64,000 nucleotides of DNA from Entomortierella parvispora (taxonomy: Eukaryota; Mortierellomycota; Mortierellomycetes; Mortierellales; Mortierellaceae), in assembly GCA_963573315.1 (NCBI GenBank), contig OY752146.1:992001-1056000 (forward strand), read 5' to 3'. Position numbers and translations under genes: made by a program. Under the pieces are notes generated by a model, which saw only the letters and a list, made by a program, of their open reading frames with translations, did not search any database and was not told where the DNA came from. Shown here one piece after another: positions 1 through 10,295 of this stretch. Each line of letters opens with the position of its first letter. The first letter of the stretch is position 1.

Positions 1-1543
1 CCTCGGTCAGTTCTGCCCCAACTCTCTGACCACGCTTATCTTGAAGGAGGCGATTAAACAGGATCTCGAGACACTCGGCCAAGTAGCCCATCTCTTGAAC
101 GAACTGCGGACTCTTGAAATCCGACCCTCGGAGGGAGACATTGGAGCCGATATCCTGTTGAACGCTTTATCACAAATGCCTAGCAGGAGACTCGAGTCCT
201 TCAAGCTGGGTCCTCGTCGTCTTGGAATGGTATCACTACAGTGGGATTCCTTGGTCTGCTTTTTAAAGTCGGCTACAGGTCTCAAGAGCTTGTTCCTGTG
301 GACCATCGATTTTTTGGCAGAGGATGAACACAGTGCAACTCAAGTGGACACTCAAGATGAGAGCCAGGATACCATTCGACAGAGAATAATGGCCACCGCG
401 TTAGCAACCAGTCGAGGATCCTCGCCCTCACCTGGACCGTTTACAAACATTAAGCAGCTCCAACTTGGCAACAGCATCATGTCCAAGAGCCAAGTCATGG
501 ATTTCATGTCCATGCTTCCAAATCTATCGACCATTGACCTTCATTTTGGACTCGGATCCTGGTCGCCTCTCCTTCTAGACAGCCTAATGGCCACTGGCTT
601 GGTCCATTTACCAACCCTGAGGCGATTGAGCCTGACTTGGTACACAGAGATCGAGCTTCTGGTCCTGATTTGGTTTCTGGAAGCATCCCCTAACCTCAAG
701 CATCTCAGCCTGGCGGGTCAGTGGACAAACGATGGCTCAGGTGGACTCTTTAAACTAACAGAGATCTTTCAAAGGACTCAAATACGACTACATGGCCTGA
801 AGTTTCTATGGTGGGCACCGTGGGACCAGAGTTCAGCAGATATACTTGCTTTCTTGAACCTGAGGGGATGCCAGGACCTGGAGGAGATTGAGTTATCGCA
901 AAACCCTTCATTCTTACTCGATATCATGAAGGCTCAGGAGATACGCCCTAGAAAACAACAACTGCAGCAGGATACTTTGTTGTCAGTCATTACTGAAGGG
1001 TCGACAGGCTTCTCTATACCACAACACCACCGACCTCACTTGTTACAGCAGGAAGAGCACCAATGGTTTTTATTTTGTCAGTCGCTGACTAGCTTGCGGC
1101 TGACGGGACACCTCGGACTAGGCTCCAGTCTCGAGTTGACCAGGGCGTTGAACAAGCTGCTTCGACAGCTCCCCCGACTGGTCGACTTATCCATTACAGC
1201 CAGCGTCTCAAGCTATGCGGTTTTTGAAGGTCTTGGTCAAAGCCCCAAAATCAAAAGAAACAGGAGTGAGGAAGAGAGTTCCCGAACAAGTTGGCTAGGC
1301 GAGCGGCCCTATCTGCAGTCTCTTACGTTCCGGTTGCAAGACGGGTTCAGGGTCGTCCCGGAGGACTTTCAAGCCGAGGTTGTGGAGCGGTTTCGACTCT
1401 TGGATACAATACAGTTGGTGGCAGATGTGAAGGTCGATGAGGCCAAAGTGCTGGAGGAGTGGCGGCGACGACAGCTACGGCCTGGGCTGCAGCTTGTGTT
1501 TCTTTGGAAGGGCGAGTGCCTTGGCGAACAAGTACTGCTGTGA
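1..1543 (+). CDS. Leucine-rich-repeat (F-box/LRR-type) protein, 5' end outside window
   Basis: The frame is open from base 2 to the stop at 1541-1543, with no convincing start codon, so the gene begins upstream. About 513 residues are visible. They show irregular LRR-like segments spaced 25-30 residues apart (for example LRTLEIRP, LPNLSTIDLHFG, LPTLRRLSLTW, SPNLKHLSLAG, LTSLRLTG, LPRLVDLSIT). This is the layout of the large fungal F-box/LRR family used as substrate adaptors of SCF ubiquitin ligases. The F-box, which would be N-terminal, is not in the window, so the ligase role is inferred from the family only. No intron is evident in the visible part. The C-terminus reads QLVFLWKGECLGEQVLL. 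The next gene starts 220 bp downstream on the same strand. Confidence 0.7.
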   Translation, partial: LGQFCPNSLTTLILKEAIKQDLETLGQVAHLLNELRTLEIRPSEGDIGADILLNALSQMPSRRLESFKLGPRRLGMVSLQWDSLVCFLKSATGLKSLFLWTIDFLAEDEHSATQVDTQDESQDTIRQRIMATALATSRGSSPSPGPFTNIKQLQLGNSIMSKSQVMDFMSMLPNLSTIDLHFGLGSWSPLLLDSLMATGLVHLPTLRRLSLTWYTEIELLVLIWFLEASPNLKHLSLAGQWTNDGSGGLFKLTEIFQRTQIRLHGLKFLWWAPWDQSSADILAFLNLRGCQDLEEIELSQNPSFLLDIMKAQEIRPRKQQLQQDTLLSVITEGSTGFSIPQHHRPHLLQQEEHQWFLFCQSLTSLRLTGHLGLGSSLELTRALNKLLRQLPRLVDLSITASVSSYAVFEGLGQSPKIKRNRSEEESSRTSWLGERPYLQSLTFRLQDGFRVVPEDFQAEVVERFRLLDTIQLVADVKVDEAKVLEEWRRRQLRPGLQLVFLWKGECLGEQVLL

Positions 1544-1762
1544 GCTTTTGCGGCGGGTGGGCCCCTCAGTGCAAAAAAGAGGGCGAACAAATAAAAGAGC
1601 CACAAGACGCAGATGGGAGTCGTGCATGGATGCAGCAATGAGGAATCTCACTCAATCCTCTCCTTCCGGTCCATTTGGTTGCATTCCGGTCCTCAAAGTT
1701 CCAAAGACCGTGCGTGCCACTTGTCCTGTTCCTGAGGAAGCATCTCGTCAGCCAACTCCACA

Positions 1763-4616
1763 ATGTCATATCCACAAGCGCCCTTTTGCTTGGCGACGGA
1801 CGGTCACTCGATCTTTGGCGCGGGCTTTGCCTTTAACCTCAGTCTGAACTTGACCGACTCTGGTGCCAGCACCTACCCCGATTGGCTGGTGCTCCTCCAG
1901 TCCACCTCAACTCAGCTCCCCCCCGCGCTAGAGTCCAGCCCTTTCTTCAATATCTCCATGTATACGCAACTGAGCGCTTTAAACTGGACAATCATCTTCA
2001 GTACTCCTCGTGTTGCCGTCAATCTCTTTCCAAACATATCCTATGCCTTTTCTTGCGGGCTTGCTTTGGATGGATACTTTGGGATTCATGCTCAGCCTTA
2101 TCCTGATCTGCATGTTCAATTGGTGCCTTCTCTCCTCATCCGGATACCAACCACAAACTCAACGGGCGAAAGTGCAGTCGATAACAGTGCCAACGAAATA
2201 CTCCACGACAGTGGGGTCCTTGGTACCGACAACATCGAAGCCAAGAACACCGAGATATTGACTCTGCACAATGAAAACTCTGACTCCTCGTCATCGCCAA
2301 TGAACCTGGGAACATGGGTAGGCTCCAAGCCACGCGAGACTTTCCATTGGTATTCACAGCCAGGAAGCGCCACCGCGTTGGTGGCAGCAAATGATATCAT
2401 CGCCGCCAATTGCACCGAGAAGAACTGCACCAGAGGAGAGTCAACAGATCCTCGTGAATGGGTACAAATTTGGTCAACCTGCGCCACGGACATGAAGAAC
2501 CTAGATCAGATCAATATCCAATTTGCAGTCAGTAAAAATGGACTCTTCCGCACCACACCACAGACAACATGGGAGCTGCAGGTACGGTATACGACATTCA
2601 TCAAGCCCGATCTTTTCGAATCCATTCATTCCCTCACTCGCTCACTCACCCTCCTGCTCGATGATGAGGGAGACCGCAAAAGATTTTATACTATCACTGA
2701 CCTCTTGGAATATTTTAGAATCCTGAATCTCTTGGACCTAGAGTACTAGGAAGCCGGTGCCCAATTTATGTTTGGAATAGCACCCTCTTTGTAGTTGTTC
2801 AGTTCTCTGATCGCCTCCGGGTCTCTATCTTGCCGGTCCGTAGAGTTCTTGCTCAGGGTAATAGTGGTCTGGAGACAATATCGATCTCACAGCCCTATCA
2901 GACTACAGACCCCATAAAGGCGGTCGAGTTTCCTCCACAACCGAATTGCACCAACAGTGACAAGGGGATGATCTCTTCGTTCGGAAACACAATCCACGTT
3001 CTGTGCTTCCGTGTAGGTCTAAAGGAACAAGGAAATCCTGTCTTTTTTTCTTTTCCTTTTCTTTTCTTTATTTTCATTATCGATATTATTTGTGTTTGTC
3101 ATTCATTGAAACGTATTCGCTCCCCTCTCTGAACAAAAATTAGGATACGGTTCCAAGTCTACACCTGATGTTTAACTCGAGGACAAATATCAGTACAACT
3201 CGAGTTGTTGATCCGCAATTGTATTATTATTACGATTTGGATTGGCCATCGAGCATGAGATTTTACCCTTCCATGTGTCCTCTCTACGCTAACGCCGATG
3301 GCTTTGCTTTATCTGTCCTGGTTTCCAGGGGTCATTTCATCGATGTGGATATTCCTTTCTCCGGAAGACGCGATTTACCATCTATTACGATATCATGGAA
3401 CTGGACTGCCACCTTTGAGCTCTATGGCGCCCGAAGCCAACAAAGTGGAAGCCAAAATTTCTCCTCCTACTTGAGCAACAATAACGCATACAATTCTTAT
3501 CAGTATGAAAGTTCCTCAGATAACCCCGATTTGTCAGCGTCTCAGATCGTTCTCATCGTCATTTTCTCGGCCTTGTTACCATGGTTCATCTATGGCGCTG
3601 TTTGTTGTTGCAGAGCCCAAAAGAAGAAGAAATCGGTTGGAATTGAGTTCTTCGATTTTAATATCCCCATCCAGCCCACAAAGAAGAGCAAGAACAAGAG
3701 TAAAAGGAAAAAAGGAAAACAGGAATCAAAAAAGTCAGCGCGGACCAAATCAAAGGCATGGGGTATCCCTTCTTGGAAACGAAGTAGGAAACATGAGGGC
3801 GGCGTCGGTCCAGGAACAGGAGGATCAAACCCTAGACCTGGCCTCTTAGGTCAAGAGGAGAGGACTGGAGATAGTGATGAGGACGACCTTGCGAAAGAGT
3901 CAGAAGAGCCGCCTGGATCTAAGATCTGCGAGGCCGAGGTGACCCATGCCATGGCAGCAGCTACTGGATACAACCTTGGGTTGCCCGCGGCCACCGCTTT
4001 CGGGGCCACAGCGATGCATGGAGGTCTAGAAGATACGAATCCACAACTTTTTCGTCGACTGAACGCTGGGAGAGTCGCCGACATCAGAATTAGCGGAAGT
4101 AGCACTGCACTTCGCGATGACCAACCTCTAAGACCTGGTCATCCACCCGAAATAGACAATCGGTTCTCAAGTCCCTCAGAACTCATACCGCTCACAAGGC
4201 ATCGACTCTGGAGCGTGGTCACCTCCCTCTCAAACCAATCATCTCTTCCACAGCAATCAAACCAAGGGCAGCAGCGTCAGTCATCCGAATCTTCTGTCCA
4301 AACGGCAACCATGGCAGGACCTTCTATCCCATCGACAACAGACGCATATGTAACATTGGCTGGCATCACCATCGAAGGCACAAGACCTTTGCCTCTGCTA
4401 ACTGGAATCGGCGCAGCCCCTCTCGTATCTATACCCATGTCAGTCTTTTCTTCCCCTGAACACTCAGGGCAACCAAACCAACGAAGATGGGCGCGGACCA
4501 ATTCCACTTCAGGACCACATCTTACTCTATCAGTAACCCGAACCACAGATCTGTCAAGCGCTAGTCCCACAACCACTTCAACATTCGCTCCTCCTAGTGC
4601 GCCTCCTCTTCCTTGA
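1763..4616 (+). CDS. Paralogous single-pass membrane protein A (861 aa), N-outside glycoprotein with long basic/Ser-Pro tail
   Basis: Three exons joined in phase 0: 1763-2581, 2719-3012 and 3144-4616. Exon 2 is placed by acceptor TTTTAG at 2718 and by alignment with genes B and C: a Cys about a dozen residues into the exon, then IYVWNSTLF, ending HVLCFR. The ectodomain of about 450 residues is rich in N-glycosylation sequons (NLSL, NLTD, NISM, NWTI, NISY, NCTE, NCTR). One hydrophobic segment follows (IVLIVIFSALLPWFIYGAV, around exon-3 residue 130), then CCC and a strongly basic juxtamembrane stretch. The rest of the tail is long and Ser/Pro/Thr-rich. There is no classical N-terminal signal peptide; the start context ACAATGT and homology to B and C support this ATG. 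No known domain recognised. The fold may be beta-rich, but that is a guess. The tail is unlike those of B and C. Confidence 0.72.
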
Positions 4617-5137
4617 GTTTAGAGTCAAGAATTCCATGAAAAAACAAGGTTTTCAAAATAGAATAACGATCATAAAATAGTCAGCCGACCCTCAAAAAGA
4701 AGATCGTTATTTTTAAGATTATCGACGCAGCCTGGATAGAAATTCATATTGATAATTACAGAGCGTTGATGTCTTCTTGTTACAATCTCGCTTTATTGAA
4801 CCATAATCACAGGAGATCGGCCAGGTGAAGCACAAAGGTTGCTTCATCTTGGAAGACCCAAACCAAACGACGTCAAGGATCCAGTAAGAAATCTCACACA
4901 ACAAATCACCTAGCAGGAGAGCTAGCCTCCTCTCTCGCCACATCTAAGTAGAAATTTAAGTTACCATGTGGAGATAAAACGCGAAGGTGTAGCGAGACAA
5001 AAGCTTTTATAGCCCGGTGGCTTAGCTCTCAGGACAAATCCGCCACCTTGCCACACTCACACTCATTTGTGGCCGAATCGGTTTGTGCCCAACATAACAA
5101 TCAGCAACGATCAGATCAAAACAGCACAGAATCAGCC
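4617..5137. other. Intergenic, 3' of gene A and upstream of CFAP20
   Basis: AT-rich sequence with only short unsupported frames. A TATA-like CTTTTATAG lies at about 5005-5013, some 130 bp before the CFAP20 start. No RNA gene or repeat seen. Confidence 0.5.
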
Positions 5138-6302
5138 ATGTTCAAGAACACATTTGTGGTGGGTGACCCCCGCCTGATTCATTCTCTTTGCCAATCTCCA
5201 GATCCGATTTCAACCGCTCACATTGTCTTTCTTGTCTCCAGTCTGGATTCCTCTCTGTTTTTTACAGCCTAGGGTTAGTTTAGAAATGCAGAATAGGAGG
5301 CTTTTCTTCATCCAAGATGACGATACCTAGGAGACTGTATTATGGATGCTGACCGTACGTTATCCCCTTGCTTGTAGGTCTGATCCGCTCCAACTATGGG
5401 CGAAACGCGTCGGATCTCCAACACCTAGGACACAAGGATCCAACAACCCCAATGACGATAGCAAAACGGAAGGCGCATCAACAGATCCAGCATCCTCGAC
5501 CCCACCACATCCAGAGCCCCATATTGACTTTGTGATTGATGATACTCTGAACTCCAAGGTTCTGGAGCTCATCTCGACCCATCTCCCATCGACCTTCATT
5601 ACGACCCCTTCACTCGCCACAAGGACTCTTGGAATTAAGCTGCCATTCTTGGTCTTTATGGTCAAAAATCTGGGCAAATACTGGACGTTCGAAGTTACAA
5701 TCTTGGACGATCGAGGCGAGAAGCGGCGATTTCGGGCATCCAACTTCCAGGTCGGGCATCTTTTTCTTTATCTTCACTTTGAGTCCTAGCATCATGCTCT
5801 AATGTTGTAGATCTTGCGCGCCAGTCTCTCATTTGAGAGATGTAAGAGCGTTTGACGATGTCCAGACTCTCTTGGATCGATGAATTTGGATTAGGATGTG
5901 GATCGGAACGAAAAATGCTACTTTATGCCAGCCCTTTTTTTTTCATTGGAACTAACGGACAAAACACTCTCTTCCCTTGCTTGCCCCTTCTTTCTCCTCG
6001 TGGATACAACTACTCCTGTCGGATTTGCTTTTGTCTTTTGGATTGTTTTATGAATATAGACGACAACAAGGGTTAAACCCTACATCACCACAATGCCGAT
6101 GCGCATGGATCCAGGTTGGAATCAGATCCAATTAAACCTGGCCGACTATACAAAACGTGCCTATGGCACAACTTATGTGGAAACCCAGAGGATCACTATA
6201 CACGCAAATTGCAGGATACGAAGGATCTATTTCTCTGACCGACTTGTTCCTGAGAATGAGCTACCGGCAGAGTTCAAGTTGTATTTGCCCGTTGTGAAGT
6301 AG
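5138..6302 (+). CDS. CFAP20: CFAP20/BUG22 (DUF667) family protein, about 215 aa
   Basis: Four exons: 5138-5158 (MFKNTFV), 5242-5273 ([11 protein letters not shown]), 5378-5750 and 6060-6302. Phases fit (0, 2, 0) and the joined product follows the family from end to end: MFKNTF start, [80 protein letters not shown] and the terminal [16 protein letters not shown]20/BUG22 is an inner-junction protein of ciliary doublet microtubules and is also found in the nucleus in some organisms. After the LQLW block this copy has an insertion of roughly 30 residues rich in Ser, Pro, Asp and Asn. The third intron is long (309 nt) and its donor GTCGGG is weak, so that boundary is the least certain. The organism is probably non-flagellated, which makes retention noteworthy. 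Confidence 0.88.
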
Positions 6303-6855
6303 TATTAATAGGAACGGATTTGAAGACTCTGGTTGTAATGACCAGGTCCCTTCATTAAAGCATTGCCTTCAGGACTGAGAGGTCACTCATTGTTAAATGA
6401 ACAACATATCGTCGTAGATAGTTGCTGCCAACAACATGTGGGTTGCAGGATGTGAAGTGGAGATGCTAGCTCTACATGGGTGGATGGTATTTCCATGCAG
6501 CTTGGGCTTTAACGACAAGTGAATGTGTAAAGAAAGCTGGACCAAGGGGGGATCGCTGCATGCTGCAACCACCAAGGCTCAGATTGACGAGAGCGGATGA
6601 GTTTCGGGACGTCGCAGTGTCCTGGACAAAAAAATCGATATTTATGTTCGTGGCCCTTTGGATTGACATTTCATCATTCCTGGCTTTTGTTCAGGCTCTG
6701 CTTGTGCAACGGTTGGTCAGTTTAATTGAAGTGGGCGTTGCAAAAATTTAGGTTTTTATCCAGGACTCTGAGCTATTGTATGCATTACCCATCCTTTCCT
6801 TCTCTCTCTCTCTCTCTCTCTCTTCTCTCTTTCATTCTCCCTTCCACACCCTCTG
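6303..6855. other. Intergenic region with a (CT)n tract
   Basis: No coding evidence on either strand. A pure TC/CT microsatellite occupies about 6799-6822, continuing as CT-rich sequence to about 6835. It sits directly before the tiny first exon at 6856 and probably belongs to that gene's promoter or 5' leader. Confidence 0.5.
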
Positions 6856-7903
6856 ATGCAATCCGTACGTCGAGATAATCCTTGTCCTCATCTTCTTTTG
6901 GTTTTCCTCTTTGGTGGTCTTCTGACATTTCTTGCCGCCTGCTCATGCATTGCATCATTGATGAAACTAGCAGAGGCCTGTGCTCCCGACCGAGGTTTGG
7001 TGGAATGTGCTGGACCATCTAAACACGTGCGATCTCCTCATCTTGTCCAGAGTGTCACATGGCATGAGGAATGTGGTCCTCACATTCAAACCAGGGAAAC
7101 CTCTGGACTTGTCCATTCTGCCGCCCAAGAAACGACATTCATTCAACACTGACCTCGCATTGACCGACACTCTAAAGCAACTCATCGCCAACCACGACGG
7201 CCTGGACGTGTCTGGAACTCCTATTTCCGCGTCAGACTTGAAAGCACTGATTCACTTGAACCCTAGATGGATCAGTATCGCTCGCTGTGTGGCTTTTACC
7301 AACCGGGCCAACACGATCAACCGTAGAGCAATGGGCGTCTTTATCAGCGCTTTACAAAGCCATCCACGAATCACGACGGACATGTATATGCTGGATGTCA
7401 GGATGCCGCTCGACTTGGGCCATTTCGGCGCCCTTAGAAAATACAATGACAGAGCCTGCGCCTTTATCCACGAATGTTGTGGGAAGTACGTAGATGCGAC
7501 TTTTATGATGGAGGAACAGATCGATGAGATGAAATCTTGCCATCAATGCGGCTCAAGTACATGCATGTATAGTAGTTGTGGCTCTTGTGCGCTCTGCACC
7601 TGCGACGATTGTAAGACAAGCAATTGCAAATGCGAACGTGATTCAGATGGCAGGTTGCCCGATACTCATGGCAGAGAGTGTGCAGGGTGCGCCAGCATCC
7701 AGAATTGCACCATTTGCCAATCGTTCCCTTGTTTTTGGGATAAGACAGATAACACCAGGCTCACGACGTGTGTGATATGTGGGCTGCGATCCTGTACAAC
7801 TTGTACGCCTAGCTCATACACGTGCAAGAAGTGCCGGTTCGAATACTGTGGACAATGTTTTGAGAGAGGCGAAAGCGAACATTGTGGATGGAAGTGCTCA
7901 TGA
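6856..7903 (+). CDS. F-box protein with C-terminal cysteine-rich (zinc-binding-like) region, about 313 aa
   Basis: Proposed exon 1 is only 9 nt (6856-6864, Met-Gln-Ser), followed by a perfect GTACGT donor. Exon 2 starts at 6971 or 6974 (both TAG and CAG acceptors keep the frame) and runs to the stop at 7903. The N-terminus has an F-box: PTEVWWNVLDHLNTCDLL then ILSRVSHGMR, placing it in the SCF adaptor class. From about residue 180 the protein carries many Cys pairs (CHQCG, CGSCALCTCDDC, CAGCASIQNCTIC, CVICGLRSCTTC, CKKCRFEYCGQC, HCGWKC). This suggests several zinc knuckles of RING/IBR-like spacing, though no canonical RING can be assigned. Without the micro-exon the frame would have to start at a GTG (6980), so the spliced start is preferred. 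Function beyond ubiquitin-ligase adaptor is unknown. Confidence 0.72.
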
Positions 7904-8119
7904 ATGGGTCTTGTATCATTCACATCTTTTTTCGAAATAAACATCACTTGAAAGAACAACTTTGGCCGTTTTGTTTGTTAGGAGGGATTTCGGTTTCCGC
8001 GATCTCTAGTGAGATTGAGTACCAAATAATCGAGGAGGAGGGATTTTTACGCTCGGACAGGACTATTTGTCGGCCCGTCCAACACATACTTATTCATCGG
8101 CCATGGTCTCAATTGATCC

Positions 8120-8269
8120 TATTTGTTGCGCGGGGATCGCTAGACCACGCGGCTGCGTCAGGTCGTAGATAGTTCAGTTTATATACTCCACTTCTTTGGC
8201 TCGGCATGGCAAATAAAATGTTGCAAAAAAAAAAAAAAAAAAGCAGCCGCGTGTCCCCCGCAACAAATG
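8120..8269. repeat. Imperfect inverted repeat (fold-back) with internal A-tract
   Basis: The left arm at 8120-8156 (ATTTGTTGCG then CGGGG, a spacer, then ACGCGGCTGC) is matched by the reverse complement of 8243-8269 (GCAGCCGCGTGT, then CCCCGCAACAAATG). The arms are interrupted by about 10 extra bases on the left. They enclose about 85 bp ending in a run of about 16 A at 8227-8242. It lies just beyond the point where the thioesterase pseudogene loses its coding sequence. It could be a MITE-like or retroposed fragment; no target-site duplication was recognised. Confidence 0.5.
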
Positions 8270-8461
8270 CCACGACTCGTCGCTGTGTAAAATTGGAGAG
8301 TAAAATGTTACAAAAAATGGATCTTCCCCATTTTTTCTGGTGTTGTTAAGTGTACTTGGCCACGCGTACAGGCCAACAAGTACAGAGTTTTTGGGTGTAT
8401 CACAAACCCGCGACCTCGTGGGTGGTGTCTCCTACTTGCCTGAGCGAAGCTGGGTCCTGTC

Positions 8462-9225
8462 TTGAGAAGTGCCTAGAAACACATACACAAAGCAAGAGAA
8501 TCGAAACGTGAGTCTTGTATGCACAAAACTATAGCAAAGGGTCATCCATGTGTCAGGGAAACCACACTTACCACCATGCCAGTAGCCTCGTCTAAATACA
8601 TTCATGTGGTTTCAAAGAAATAAAGAAAGGGAGCCCAAGGTCAGTCAGTCCGTCTGCGAAGGACACTGCGAAATAGATACCACCAAATCGATTAGCTATC
8701 TTACCAAGAAGGGTCGCTAAGAGACCACTATGGATGATCCTGTCATGACCGCACAGACTCCGTCCCAAATGCATAAACAATACGATCGCCTTCTTGTCCT
8801 TTCTCTCAAACTTCAATGGATGCACACTCAACATGTTCTCTCCCCTCAACGTGCCCGCAGTCATATGATGGGGTTCCGTCGCTTTGGTCAGGTACCAATA
8901 CGGGTCGGCTTCCTTCCATTCTCCGTCCTTGACTCTGACCTTGTACTCATGGACCAGATCCAATTCCATCATCTCACGCTCCAACACCACGGATCGCTTC
9001 AACTCCTCGACTTTTTCAGGTGTAGGTTTGTTTCCCAAAGACAAGGGGATCGCCCGATTGAGAAGGTGGAGAGGCAGTGTTGAAGGAGGAAGAGCTTTAG
9101 GAGCTGGTGGAGTAGAGACCGGAGCGACGAGAGTGTTGAAGAGGGGTTGTTAAACGGATCCTGCTAGATACCACCAGGCGCCGAGCGACCCGGTTTAAAG
9201 GCTGGCTGGGGACAGTTTTGAGCAT
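8462..9225 (-). pseudogene. Decayed hotdog-fold (4HBT/THEM4-like) acyl-CoA thioesterase, probably mitochondrial
   Basis: The reading starts at ATG 9225 with a mitochondrial-type presequence (MLKTVPSQPLNRVARRLVV, Arg-rich). That frame stops at 9097, while the homologous coding continues in another frame from about 9147 (KALPPSTLPL, then TPEKVEELKRSVVLERE). A frameshift is therefore likely near 9100-9110. The conserved core follows: DPYWYLTKATEPHHMTAGTL, VLFMHLGRSLCGHDRIIHSG and LLATLL. A good donor GTAAGA at 8704 joins to a 20-nt exon 8572-8591 (DEATGMV) and another exon from 8472 (ALLKTGPSFAQ). After that no hotdog beta-strand sequence can be found; the region passes into low-coding sequence and the inverted repeat at 8120-8269. 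So the copy seems both frameshifted at the 5' end and truncated at the 3' end. An assembly error is the alternative to a pseudogene. Confidence 0.65.
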
Positions 9226-9553
9226 GGAGAGCTGGAGGGATGTGAGGGTGATGTGAGAGTGGAGAGAATGCAGTCAGAGAGGACCTGCAGAAAGAAATAG
9301 AGGAGAGTGGAAGTAAGAGGGAGGGAGGGAGGGAGAAGAGGAAGAAGGAAGGATGACATGAGCATGCAACTTGTCATGGCCAAGCGAGCTCGCAAGCTTC
9401 AAGGCAGGCCATCCAGTCGCTGCTGTTCCCGGCACACACGGGCTTGGTGATGCTGGCCATGCAGGGACGGACCACGGACAGATTTGCACGCATCGGATAT
9501 GTGGGAGCATCGCCCTCAGCTGGTTCTCCGCCTCTTTAGTGTCCATCCCGCAC

Positions 9554-10295
9554 TCATTCCAGCTTCTTCAAGTCTTTGGACAAAGACAAGTCATCAAGCG
9601 ACTGGGCCGTCGAAAGCTCTTGTAAAAGTGACATGTCTTTCGGAAGCTTGTTGAAGACACGGATATCCGTTTTCCCCTGGGATGAATCTGCACTAAATCA
9701 AAGTTGTCAACTTTTCAGGGTTCTACAAAAAGGTATTGTACGCGTTGGTCTATGAGTCTATGGTGTTAATAATTTGATTAAATAATAACTGAATTTTTTG
9801 ACGACCGATGTGAGGCGCGTCTTCCACGCTCTGGGACTTGGAAGGCGACAACAGGATGATGATGGCCAAACTCAACCCTGCAGCCTGATAATCCAAAACC
9901 CCGAGTTGTGAGCAAACTTCCGTGCCAAGAAAAATCATGAGGTTCTCCTGGTGGTCCTTGAACTTTGCACCGAGCGTCAGGTCCCGAAGATGCCTCGTGG
10001 TCGGTCCATCGACCTCGCTCTTGCTATTATTGTACTCCTGCCTTGCCAAACTATTTATCTAATGAGACAATTCCAAGACTTCACAATGGCTCATCTCAGG
10101 ACACAACACCTCTCCACCGAGACGCAACACGTATTCCCACTCGTACGAGTTGGCCCACACTGGGTCAAGGTTCACGAGACCGGAGGGGCGAACCTTGGTA
10201 AAAGGTTGACTTTGGGAATCGAATGAGTTAGAGTCGCCATCGCCTCCATCCTCATTGCCTCCAACATCTCTCTCTGTCTCCTCGTTTATTATCAT
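9554..10295 (-). pseudogene. Coding-like gene relic with one in-frame TAG
   Basis: A long coding-like frame begins at ATG 10295 (MIINEETERDVGG), continues through LVNLDPVWANSYEWEYVL and CPEMSHCEVLELSH, hits TAG at 10059-10061, then continues in the same frame as INSLARQEYNNSKSEVDGP and a hydrophobic segment (GVLDYQAAGLSLAIIILL). A plausible intron (donor GTCGTC after PHI, acceptor TGCAG near 9690) leads to a final exon reading TDIRVFNKLPKDMSLLQEL and ending at the stop 9554-9556. The amino-acid composition is protein-like on both sides of the TAG. No family recognised. It may be a pseudogene with one nonsense change, two genes, or a mis-called base. Confidence 0.45.

Noticed and set aside
8377-8462. 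tRNA- or SINE-like sequence on the minus strand (GGTCGCGGGTTTGTG resembles a B box)
   Set aside because: The B box is degenerate, no cloverleaf can be drawn, and the supposed A-box part overlaps the last thioesterase exon.
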